This document shows positions 55,117 through 64,000 of a stretch of DNA of 64,000 nt, one piece after another. A program made the translations under genes and the position numbers. Source of the stretch: Methanolinea sp. (GTDB lineage Archaea > Halobacteriota > Methanomicrobia > Methanomicrobiales > Methanospirillaceae); NCBI GenBank assembly GCA_018262855.1, contig JADFDO010000003.1, positions 62,001 to 126,000 of the forward strand, in the 5' to 3' direction. How positions within the stretch are numbered: the stretch's first letter is position 1; every line of letters begins with the position of its first letter. The notes below the pieces were generated by a model. The model saw only the letters and a list, made by a program, of their open reading frames with translations. It did no database searches and was not told where the DNA came from.

Positions 55117-56255
55117 CTCCTTCTCCAGGAATACCAGATTATCCCCCCGATTACCACCGCACAGCCCAGTATGACCGCTATCATGGTAACCGGCAACCCC
55201 TCCGTATCCTTCTCGTCTGGGCGCAGAGACGGGATATCAATAAGGGTGCTGCTGGTATACAGGTTTCCATCGTTGTCCTTGTAGGTGACTTCCACAGGCA
55301 CAGTGGCAGATCCCTTGGTCTCAAATGTGATCTCAAACCCAGAGAAGTCATCCGGTTTGAGGGTTCCGACAACGTATTTCCTGTAGGGATCGATCGGCAC
55401 TACGCCATCCCCCGATGTGATGATCACGGCATTGGCTACCTCAAGTCCTGCATTGGTCACATCGCCTGTAAGGGAATATCCGGCACCAGATCGCTCCACC
55501 TGGATATTCGAGAGAACAGGATCTGGCCGTGTCTTGCTCTTCCCCAGGTCAACCGGAATACTGATTACCTCGTCATGGGCGTTGATACCGTTCATATAGT
55601 CCACGTGGATCTCAAGGCTTGTGGACTGGTGAGGAGTGATGGAGAAAGAGACCTTCTGCGACTGATCAGGGGCGATCATCCCGACGAAGATACTCGAAGG
55701 ACTTGATTCGATTCCCTCGCCCTTCGGGTAGATGGTGACGCCAGATACCGCATTATCTCTCGGATTTCCCACCAGCACCTCCATTGTTTCCTTCTTCCCG
55801 CTCGTGAATATGTCAGGCTTGGACAGGATGGATACCTTCAGTGGTTTGTCCTGGACCTGAAGTTTTACAGGATACCTGAGGTATCCGGCGTCACGGAAAT
55901 CCATCGAAAAGACAGGATAGTAGATACCATCAGGGACCGGCGCTATCACGGTGAACGTGAACGACATCCGGTTTCCCGCCCCGAGGTACATCATGGTGTC
56001 ATACGGCCGGGACTCTATCTTTATCTTCTCATCGTACATCGTGACCCTGCTGACCGCTACGCTCTGCCCCCCGTTATTGATGACTTCAATGGTCACGGTC
56101 CCCGTATCATCAATCATGAATACCTGGGGATCGAGGGATACGTTCGTGACCATGACCTGTGCAGCAGCACTCTGCTGCTCCTGCGCTGATATAGGAGAGA
56201 TGCAGACCAGGAGGAGTGCAAGAATTACGACGAACTCCCGAAAGGCACTCATCAT
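55113..56255 (-). CDS. COG1361-type surface protein with C-terminal anchor (cassette 2)
   Basis: 380 residues from ATG 56255, which overlaps the Yip1-like stop (TAATGATG). Signal peptide (about 1-25), three Ig-like NEW3/CARDB modules with VINNGG, VGNPRD and VTNAGL turns, and a final helix followed by SWRRR. It matches the cassette 1 protein module by module but lacks its Gly-rich stretch. Likely the outside adaptor of the MacB-like pump. The frame is open far upstream, but those codons lie antisense-free within the Yip1 gene in another frame and are not used. Confidence 0.82.
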   Translation of the reverse strand: MMSAFREFVVILALLLVCISPISAQEQQSAAAQVMVTNVSLDPQVFMIDDTGTVTIEVINNGGQSVAVSRVTMYDEKIKIESRPYDTMMYLGAGNRMSFTFTVIAPVPDGIYYPVFSMDFRDAGYLRYPVKLQVQDKPLKVSILSKPDIFTSGKKETMEVLVGNPRDNAVSGVTIYPKGEGIESSPSSIFVGMIAPDQSQKVSFSITPHQSTSLEIHVDYMNGINAHDEVISIPVDLGKSKTRPDPVLSNIQVERSGAGYSLTGDVTNAGLEVANAVIITSGDGVVPIDPYRKYVVGTLKPDDFSGFEITFETKGSATVPVEVTYKDNDGNLYTSSTLIDIPSLRPDEKDTEGLPVTMIAVILGCAVVIGGIIWYSWRRR

Positions 56256-56938
56256 TAGACTCCGCCAGGAATCTGGACGCCTGCGATCAGGACATAGAGA
56301 GTATAGATGATGAACGCGGCAACTGGAATAGCTACGGTAATGAACGATTGCTTGAGGGTAATCCGCCGGGCTTCCTTTACCCCGAAGATCCAGATATTCG
56401 CACTCCAGAGCAGAAACAGGGTAGAGATGATCATAGAGACCCGGGTGTACTCCATCATAACCGGGTCCTGCATCAGCTCCTGCATGGCCTGCTGAATCAC
56501 CGCAGGGTCCTGAATATTTTTGATGACGGGGGCTACAATGCGCGGAAGATATGTCATAAAAACAAGCGTCGTGACAATACTTCCAATAATGACCGGAACC
56601 AGCCCGTACCCGGTGTTTGCGAGAGTATGTGTGAATTTCCCGCTTCCCTTGAAGATCATCGAGATCAGGAAGAATGCCGCTGCCATAACAACCCACCACA
56701 TGACGAGAAATCCGATGAAGGCTGAAACTGCAGTAATGATTCCCATGAATGCCCCCATCCCTCCCCCGATACCCGCAAACAGCTCAGCATAGAGCCCCGA
56801 CATGGCATATCCTGCAACAGCGGCGATAATGGCTCCCACGATGGCGATAATTGCAGGTATCTTGAGATCGGGTTCCTTTCCCTCGAGCGATGAAAAAAAA
56901 CGATCCGGACGGACCAGGAGGTCCAGCAGATTAATCAT
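56255..56938 (-). CDS. Yip1-domain membrane protein
   Basis: 227 residues with five to six helices. The opening MINLLDLLVRPDRFFSSL and the Pro/Gly pattern of the helices match the Yip1 family of prokaryotic membrane proteins. It begins the second COG1361-MacB operon and overlaps the next gene by one base, so it is probably part of the system; cassette 1 has no such gene. Role unknown. Confidence 0.8.
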   Translation of the reverse strand: MINLLDLLVRPDRFFSSLEGKEPDLKIPAIIAIVGAIIAAVAGYAMSGLYAELFAGIGGGMGAFMGIITAVSAFIGFLVMWWVVMAAAFFLISMIFKGSGKFTHTLANTGYGLVPVIIGSIVTTLVFMTYLPRIVAPVIKNIQDPAVIQQAMQELMQDPVMMEYTRVSMIISTLFLLWSANIWIFGVKEARRITLKQSFITVAIPVAAFIIYTLYVLIAGVQIPGGV

Positions 56939-56992
56939 ACCTACTATCTTTGTATGAACGGTATATGGGCTTTCCCGCCGATCTCCAGCGTC

Positions 56993-57925
56993 TCAGAAGA
57001 ACTCCTTTCTCCAGAAAATGATGATGCCCACTGCCGAGAGTGCCAGGGAAATGGCAACAGTAACCAGGAACGCATAGGGGGTATGCTGATAGGGGAGTTC
57101 CACGTTCATCCCATAGATACTGGCGACGAGCGTTGGGATCATGAGGATAATGGTAACCGTCGTGAGAAGCTTCATTACCACATTGAGGTTATTGGAGATG
57201 ACCGATGCGAAAGCGTCCATCATATCCGAAAGGATACTGCTGTAAATGTTTGCCATCTCAATGGCCTGTTTGTTCTCGATGGTGAGATCTTCAAAGAGGT
57301 CCCTGTCGTCTTCGCTCATCTTCATACATTGCGTGGTGTTGAACTTCTCCATCATCAGGGCATTCGAGCGCAGCGAGGTGACGAAGAAAACGAGGCTCTT
57401 TTCAAGCATGAGAAGGCGTATCAGCTGCTCATTTTTAAGGGCCTTGTAGAGTGATCGCTCCACGCTGGTGGTCATCTTGTTGATCTCCTTCAGATACCGC
57501 ATGAAGATAAGGGTACTTCTGAGAAAGAGGAGGAGGACAAACCGGGTCTGCTGCTCGGTCGAGAAGTGTTTCACCTTTCCGCGAGTGAACTCCTGAATTA
57601 CATCTGATTCGGAGAGGGAGATTGTGATAAGCACGCTCCGTGTAAGGATAATTCCAATAGGAAGTGTCGTGAACGGGATGTCGGCTTCGGGATTTTCACG
57701 TCTGGGACTCCTGAGAAGGATGAGGATACTCCCTTCCTCCCGCTCGATACGCGCCCTTTCATCAACATCAAGGGGATCGGTAAGGAAATCAGAGGGAATG
57801 TTGAACCAGGATACAAGTTCTTCAATCTCTTTCGGGCTTGGATTGACAACATTAATCCATGCACCGCTCTCGTAGGTGGTGACCTGCTCCAGTTTTTCTG
57901 TCCCCCCCCTGTAAATGGTAATCAT
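56993..57925 (-). CDS. corA: CorA-family divalent cation channel
   Basis: 310 residues: a soluble N-terminal alpha/beta domain, a long helix and two C-terminal membrane helices with the YGMNVELP selectivity motif between them. CorA pentamers carry magnesium and sometimes cobalt or nickel. Ends with the basic WRKEFF tail. Upstream of cassette 2 but about 55 bases downstream of nothing related; monocistronic. Confidence 0.93.
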   Translation of the reverse strand: MITIYRGGTEKLEQVTTYESGAWINVVNPSPKEIEELVSWFNIPSDFLTDPLDVDERARIEREEGSILILLRSPRRENPEADIPFTTLPIGIILTRSVLITISLSESDVIQEFTRGKVKHFSTEQQTRFVLLLFLRSTLIFMRYLKEINKMTTSVERSLYKALKNEQLIRLLMLEKSLVFFVTSLRSNALMMEKFNTTQCMKMSEDDRDLFEDLTIENKQAIEMANIYSSILSDMMDAFASVISNNLNVVMKLLTTVTIILMIPTLVASIYGMNVELPYQHTPYAFLVTVAISLALSAVGIIIFWRKEFF

Positions 57926-58494
57926 GGCCTACCCACCTTTCCCGGTTCTCTGGAGCGATCCTGAAGGTTCCCGAAATGAGAGATTAATCAGTCTTTTCTC
58001 CTTCACCCCGTCCAAACATCCGAATATATCGCTCGTTTTCCCGGATACACAAAATACCTTTCGATCTTTTATTAAAACAAACACCTGTAAGGTTCTTTTG
58101 GTTCTGGTGTCAAACCAGCGATTTCCTTTCCTGATGACCTATTGAACAAATCCGGTATCTTTGAAGCGGATTCCATCATCAATTCAGCGCTGACAATTGA
58201 TTCCGGAATTTGAAGACAAGTCTTCATAGAGGCTAAGCCGCCGCAGTGCTCCATCTTTTCATGCATTTCTGCAGTATTCAACACCCACTGAAACTCAGTC
58301 TTTGACCGTGGGGCACGACTCTTTCTGGAGCAGAGGTCTGCGGTGTGTTCGGGAGGATCGGACTCCCTGGTGTGGGAAATGAGAGTACGATTCTCAACAT
58401 TTTTTTGAACGGGGATCCACTGGAATCAACTTCATTCATTTTCCGCCGTACAGAATTTGCAGGATTGGCAGGAAATAATGGCCCTGTGCCCATC
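57926..58494. other. Gene-poor stretch between corA and the acetolactate decarboxylase
   Basis: About 570 bases. A plus-strand frame at about 58306-58542 reads like protein (SGAEVCGVFGRIGLPGVG, later VPILIPGTT) and could be a gene remnant, but it matches no family I know and has no ribosome site. The rest holds the corA promoter and nothing else visible. Confidence 0.35.
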
Positions 58495-59307
58495 CTAATA
58501 CCGGGAACCACCTTTCTCAACCGTCTCAAGGTCCGAGCTTAAGTTACCCGACAGTTCAGCCACGCTAAAGCTTCCTTCTGTAGGCAGCACTATCGTGAAT
58601 TGAGGTGTGAGGTCCAGTTCTACCGTAACATTATCAACGATAAAATTCTGGATATGCCCTCCTCCCGTCCGATCATCTGTAAGATAGTGGAGGTGAAACC
58701 CGGGGACATTCAGGCCTTCGACCAGTTCAGGCGTCCAGAACCCTACAACAACTCCGCTCGTGTTGTAAAATGTAAAGACAGACTGGTTGGCAGATGCATC
58801 AACCATCCGGGGATAAGGCCGCTCCTGGCGGGGGATGCTCCGGGTCTCCATATACGGGAATTCACCCCGCATGAATACTGCATACATGTAATTCTTTGAG
58901 GGGAGCACTGCTTCAACCTGGCGTGCAAAATCGGTGATGTTGGATGCGTACACCACTGGAACATAATAATCAGGGGAGAAGTACGTGATACTCCCGAATG
59001 GTGTCGTCATCTCATCGGTAACCTCGATCACCTTTCCATCCGCTCTGATCTGGAAGAATTTCCCTTCGAATGCGATCATCTCACCGTCGAGGCTGTCAAA
59101 CGTGGAAATGCCGAAGTCGCCGTGTTTTTTGAACTCTGCGTAGGGGACGAATCCCTCATAGGATCCCTGGAGCAGTGCATCAATTGTCGACACCTGGTAG
59201 AGAGTCTCCTGGTCATCCTTCCGATCCGTCCCGCCAATCCAGAAACCGATCGCTATTCCTGTAATAAAAAAAAAGAGACTGGCAATCACGATCCATTGAG
59301 GTTTCAT
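58495..59307 (-). CDS. budA: Membrane-anchored alpha-acetolactate decarboxylase
   Basis: 270 residues. An N-terminal helix (about 6-25) is followed by an acetolactate decarboxylase domain: LYQVSTIDALLQGSYEG, KKHGDFGISTFDSLDGEM with Glu76, and GFHLHYLTDDRTGGGH with the three zinc ligands His205, His207 and His218. The enzyme turns acetolactate into acetoin. The anchor suggests that it works outside the membrane, as with secreted Bacillus enzymes. No acetolactate synthase is nearby. Confidence 0.88.
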   Translation of the reverse strand: MKPQWIVIASLFFFITGIAIGFWIGGTDRKDDQETLYQVSTIDALLQGSYEGFVPYAEFKKHGDFGISTFDSLDGEMIAFEGKFFQIRADGKVIEVTDEMTTPFGSITYFSPDYYVPVVYASNITDFARQVEAVLPSKNYMYAVFMRGEFPYMETRSIPRQERPYPRMVDASANQSVFTFYNTSGVVVGFWTPELVEGLNVPGFHLHYLTDDRTGGGHIQNFIVDNVTVELDLTPQFTIVLPTEGSFSVAELSGNLSSDLETVEKGGSRY

Positions 59308-59439
59308 TCAGCATTCAGCTCCCAATTCGTGTCTCATCCTCAAACAGGAAGACCTGGATGATCATAAGATCCAACCCCCGTTCATTCCACTGAATGGTAT
59401 CCTTCAGGCCATTGATCATCATAGGAAATGACAGGATCC

Positions 59440-60573
59440 CTACCTGCAACGCCGGATTCTAAGGATGGCTTCCCGGAGATTGTCCATTGAGGTGGCGTAC
59501 GAGATCCGTTCCCATCCCGGCGAATGAAATGCAGAGCCCGGGGTTACTGCGACATGCGCTTTATCAAGCCACCTTCTTGCGATCACCATGTCATCACCCT
59601 CGACTCTCACATAGGCATAGAATGCTCCATCTGCAGGAGCAACTTCGAACCCGGATATCTTGAGCTCCTCAACAAGGTAATCCCTCCGCCTCCTGAACTC
59701 TCCCTTCATCATCTCCACGCATGACTGGTCTCCGGTAATGGCTGCAACTCCGCCATACATGGCAAATGTCGTCGGGTGGCTGATAGAGTGCTGCTGTATC
59801 TTTGACATCTGGCGGAGGATGGGAAGAGGAGCGATTGCATACCCGAGACGCCAGCCGGTCATTGCATAGGCCTTTGAAAAACCATTGACCGTGATAGTTC
59901 GTTCTGCCATGTCACCTATCGATGCGGGAGATATGTGCTCATATCCATAGATCAGTTTCTCATAGATCTCATCTGACAATGCAAAGAGGTCATAATCCGA
60001 GCACATATCCGCAAGAAGGCGCATGGATGCACGGTCAAGCACTGCTCCTGAGGGGTTCGAGGGTGAATTGATCACCACCATCTTTGTCCGGGGGGTGATC
60101 CTGTCGAGGATACTGTCATCCACCTGAAAAGTCTTGTCACTGAGCGGGTGATGGACCGGCTTTCCACCGGCAACCTGGACGCACGGTTCATATGAAACCC
60201 ATGCAGGATCCAGGATGATAACTTCGTCCCCGGGATTGATGACCGCCTCCATGGCGTCATATATCGCATCCTTGGCCCCGCAGGTCACCATCACCTGGTC
60301 AGGGGAACAGGAGAAATGGTTCTCCCGGTTCACCTTATCCGATACCGCATTCAGGAGCTCAGGAATCCCGTTGCTCGGGGCATAATGGGTCTCTCCTGCG
60401 TCGAGTGCTGCGATACAGGCGTCCTTAATATGTTGCGGCGTATCGAAATCTGGTTCACCAATCGAGAGGCTGATAACAGGGATCCCGCTCCTCTCCATCT
60501 GCCTTGCAAGGTTGGAGATCTCGATGGTTGCCGAGGCTGCTATACCGGTTACCTTGCGGGAGAGTTCCCTCAT
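59440..60573 (-). CDS. Class I/II aminotransferase (aspartate aminotransferase-like)
   Basis: 377 residues. ISLSIGEPDFDTP, YAPSNGIPELL, INSPSNPSGAV, and the PLP lysine in VNGFSKAYAMTGWRLG are those of subgroup I-gamma aspartate and related transaminases. Coupled to ribH by an ATGA overlap, but no direct step in riboflavin synthesis needs it; probably a general amino-acid transaminase. Confidence 0.9.
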   Translation of the reverse strand: MRELSRKVTGIAASATIEISNLARQMERSGIPVISLSIGEPDFDTPQHIKDACIAALDAGETHYAPSNGIPELLNAVSDKVNRENHFSCSPDQVMVTCGAKDAIYDAMEAVINPGDEVIILDPAWVSYEPCVQVAGGKPVHHPLSDKTFQVDDSILDRITPRTKMVVINSPSNPSGAVLDRASMRLLADMCSDYDLFALSDEIYEKLIYGYEHISPASIGDMAERTITVNGFSKAYAMTGWRLGYAIAPLPILRQMSKIQQHSISHPTTFAMYGGVAAITGDQSCVEMMKGEFRRRRDYLVEELKISGFEVAPADGAFYAYVRVEGDDMVIARRWLDKAHVAVTPGSAFHSPGWERISYATSMDNLREAILRIRRCR

Positions 60574-60980
60574 TTGGATCGCTGGACCATCTTCACCGCA
60601 GACTCAACAGCCCGCCTTGCATAATCGATTCTCTCGTTCGCCTCGAGCCTCGTCATTCCAGGGCCAGAGATGCCCAGTGTGACAGGCTTGTCAAACTCGA
60701 GGGAGAGATCAATGATCTTCCTTGCTGCATGCTGCACGACAATCTCATCATGCTGGGTTGCTCCTTCGATGACGCACCCGATTGTCACCACGGCATCAAC
60801 TTTTCCCCTCTTGAGCATTCGCTTGATTGCGAGGGGCATGTCATATGCGCCTGGGACGTATACACACTCGGTCACTTCAGCGCCCAGAAACGCTGCATGT
60901 TCCCGCCCTTCGACTTCCATCATGTAGGTGATGTCCCGGTTGAACTCCGAGACAACGAATCCAATCTTGATTGCCATCAT
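60570..60980 (-). CDS. ribH: 6,7-dimethyl-8-ribityllumazine synthase
   Basis: 136 residues, archaeal length. IGFVVSEFNRDIT, VPGAYDMPLAIKRML and IGCVIEGATQHDEIV with the catalytic His are the active-site segments. It makes lumazine from the pyrimidine and dihydroxybutanone phosphate. Downstream of ribC by about 50 bases. Confidence 0.95.
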   Translation of the reverse strand: MMAIKIGFVVSEFNRDITYMMEVEGREHAAFLGAEVTECVYVPGAYDMPLAIKRMLKRGKVDAVVTIGCVIEGATQHDEIVVQHAARKIIDLSLEFDKPVTLGISGPGMTRLEANERIDYARRAVESAVKMVQRSK

Positions 60981-61032
60981 ATCCTCCTGTTATAGTCTCC
61001 TCGCTGTAATCTCATAACCATATCCCGGATTC

Positions 61033-62618
<1,586 letters not shown>

Positions 62619-62636
62619 TAAAACCAGCCCATAGTA

Positions 62637-62646
62637 TTTTTATAAC
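62637..62646 (+). promoter_or_regulatory. TATA box of purE-like gene
   Basis: TTTTTATAAC is centred about 24 bases before the ATG at 62665, so the message should be leaderless. Confidence 0.5.
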
Positions 62647-62664
62647 GCCGGCATATAAGTGTGG

Positions 62665-63066
62665 ATGGCGAATCCGATGGTTGTTGTTGCCATTCTCAGC
62701 GGATCGGCCTCCGATGCGGCCATTGTCGACAAGACCGCGGCAGTCCTTGCGAGAAACGGGATTACATACGATACACGTGTTATTTCTGCTCACAGGGAAC
62801 CCGATACCCTGGATCAGTACATCAAAACGAGTGATTGCAAGATTTTTATCGCTATTGCCGGGCTCTCTGCTGCTCTTCCAGGAGTGATCGCATCAAAGAC
62901 CGAAAAACCTGTTATCGGGGTACCGGTCAGCGGAAATATGATGGGAGGCCTCGATGCTCTACTCTCTATCGTGCAGATGCCAAGAGGTGTCCCTGTTGCC
63001 TGTGTGGGTCTTGACAATGGCGAGAATGCTGCGTTGCTGGCAATCAGAATGCTCAGCATACAATAA
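62665..63066 (+). CDS. purE: 5-(carboxyamino)imidazole ribonucleotide mutase / AIR carboxylase
   Basis: 133 residues. [17 protein letters not shown] with the catalytic His, and [18 protein letters not shown] are those of PurE. The frame starts with a GTG two codons earlier, but the ATG at 62665 coincides with the predicted transcript start. No purK is beside it, so it may be the CO2-using class or work with a distant PurK. Confidence 0.92.
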   Translation: MANPMVVVAILSGSASDAAIVDKTAAVLARNGITYDTRVISAHREPDTLDQYIKTSDCKIFIAIAGLSAALPGVIASKTEKPVIGVPVSGNMMGGLDALLSIVQMPRGVPVACVGLDNGENAALLAIRMLSIQ

Positions 63067-63319
63067 TTAACCCTATTGTAGCCATTTTCCCAGGAATTAA
63101 ATGATCAAATGGATGCCTTCCCGGGGCTTCCGTTTAATCCCCCTGCCTTTTTCCTATTGTATATACCATTAAATGACTTCTTACTGTTTTTACTTCGTTT
63201 ATCGTCTATTGCCTCAAAAGAAACCCTTTTTAAAAAAAGTAGGGGTTGGCCAATCCCCGAATAACCGCACGATAATGTTGTATATCTTAAGCATACCCTG
63301 CCAGCTTCAGTAGACGAAA
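63067..63319. other. Intergenic region between convergent purE and moaB
   Basis: About 250 bases with T-tracts on the plus strand (63229-63233 and others) and a near-hairpin GGGGTTGG/CCAATCCCC at 63242-63258. No gene. Confidence 0.4.
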
Positions 63320-63814
63320 TCAGGGGTGCTTTTGTGCATGGGTGAGTATGTGTCGTAATTCGGGCAGGATAAGGTCGCGTGTAGCGAGAGTGACTGCAGG
63401 TGTAGATCCTGGAATGCAGAATACAACCTTGCCTCCGGTGATTCCTGCAATGGCCCGGGACAGCATGGCTGCGGTCCCGACTTCTGCCATGCTCTTTGCC
63501 CTGAAGATCTCGCCGAATCCATCAATTTTTCTTTCAAGAAGAGGTGAAACCGCTTCGATTGTGCAGTCATCAGGTGTAAGGCCCGTTCCACCGTTCATGA
63601 TAACACAATTATTTGTGCGAAGTGCCTCAAGCAGAGTTCTCCGAATCTCCTCCACACTATCAGGCACGATGGTATAGTAATTTACGGGTAATCCCGAATT
63701 TCCCAGGAGTTCCCTGATCGTCTTCCCACTGGTATCGTTTTTTGTGGTCCTCGTGCTTGATACGGTTATTACTGCAGCCTGGATGGCAAATGGAAGTTCG
63801 TGATCCTTTTTCAT
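63320..63814 (-). CDS. moaB: Molybdenum cofactor biosynthesis protein MoaB/MogA
   Basis: 164 residues from the ATG at 63814 (MKKDHELPF). VITVSSTRTTKNDTSGKTI, MNGGTGLTPDDCTIEAV and FCIPGSTPAV are the molybdopterin-binding motifs of MoaB, which adenylates molybdopterin before metal insertion. The frame is open up to a TTG at 63958; the 48 additional residues (with an ATG at 63904) resemble no family N-terminus, so the shorter form is preferred. Confidence 0.92.
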   Translation of the reverse strand: MKKDHELPFAIQAAVITVSSTRTTKNDTSGKTIRELLGNSGLPVNYYTIVPDSVEEIRRTLLEALRTNNCVIMNGGTGLTPDDCTIEAVSPLLERKIDGFGEIFRAKSMAEVGTAAMLSRAIAGITGGKVVFCIPGSTPAVTLATRDLILPELRHILTHAQKHP

Positions 63815-64000
63815 CCCGGTAATGGTGTACCCTTGAAGAGGATAAACGATGGCAATAGGAATGCATAACTCACCTGTAGGATCGATAATCAGGGTAGACC
63901 CCATTATTTCCACTGGAATCCTTATACCTGGTGGCCGTTCGGTCTGAAAAACAATCAAGGGCCTACAGATATAATCTCAATAAGAGTGGCATTATCTATA

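Noticed and set aside
55113-56699. A 528-codon open frame covering the COG1361 gene and most of the Yip1-like gene
   Set aside because: The first 148 codons lie in another frame of the Yip1-like gene and have shadow-like composition; the signal peptide and the TAATGATG overlap place the true start at 56255.

Overview
The window looks like a chromosomal segment of a methanogenic archaeon, most likely order Methanomicrobiales. The reasons are archaeal TATA-type promoters with several leaderless starts, archaeal-type riboflavin synthase, aIF1A, a MEDS-domain sensor, COG1361 and PEGA surface proteins, a CbiMNQ cobalt transporter, superoxide reductase, Isf-like flavoprotein and AMP-forming acetyl-CoA synthetase for acetate assimilation. 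The species cannot be named from this sequence alone. No rRNA, tRNA, CRISPR array, insertion sequence or prophage was recognised.

Layout. 1-2.6 kb: cobalt transporter genes cbiM-cbiN-cbiQ (cbiQ cut by the window edge), an M50 membrane protease and chorismate mutase. 2.6-7.3 kb: an arginine operon argC-CBS-argJ-argB that runs by overlap into a thioredoxin-CcdA fusion. 7.3-14.3 kb: acs with a long leader, an OFA-type transporter, a TMEM175-like channel, a hypoxanthine-DNA glycosylase, aIF1A, a DUF2927 lipoprotein and an Isf-like flavoprotein. 14.3-18 kb: first COG1361 / MacB-like ABC cassette with a lipoprotein. 18.3-24.7 kb: two membrane-protein/HTH-regulator pairs flanking an M24 peptidase, superoxide reductase, a lone ABC ATPase, a YwbE-like protein and a four-repeat PEGA protein. 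24.7-31.7 kb: a 7TM histidine kinase, a ferredoxin, a secreted protein, an aminotransferase and a molybdate/tungstate transporter. 31.9-39.1 kb: a SagB-like nitroreductase and the complete tryptophan operon trpEGDCFBA. 39.5-50.5 kb: peroxiredoxin, two methyltransferases, a MEDS-PAS sensor, trpB2 with an NAD-kinase-like gene, a STAS protein with a metallo-beta-lactamase/degenerate-kinase fusion, a condensation-type acyltransferase, a phosphoesterase and a HEAT protein. 50.7-57.9 kb: aldehyde dehydrogenase, methyltransferase, second COG1361 / MacB-like cassette (with Yip1 and a small Cys-rich protein) and CorA. 58.5-64 kb: a membrane-anchored acetolactate decarboxylase, a riboflavin cluster (ribC, class V aminotransferase; ribH, aspartate-type aminotransferase), purE and moaB.

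Most operons are tightly packed with ATGA-type overlaps, which fix many start codons. The most unusual points are: (1) trpF has no ATG/GTG/TTG in frame ahead of its conserved N-terminus and seems to start at ATC behind a perfect GGAGGG; (2) a metallo-beta-lactamase fused to a degenerate kinase-like module, with a four-Cys insertion, lies beside a STAS protein like an unrecognised partner-switching module; (3) two paralogous MacB-like/COG1361 cassettes share Gly/Pro/Met-rich external loops, one with a translationally coupled Cys-rich small protein; (4) a 10-bp motif is shared by the trpE and trpB2 promoters; (5) several strong inverted or direct repeats lie at promoters (cbiM, acs, modA, both HTH pairs).
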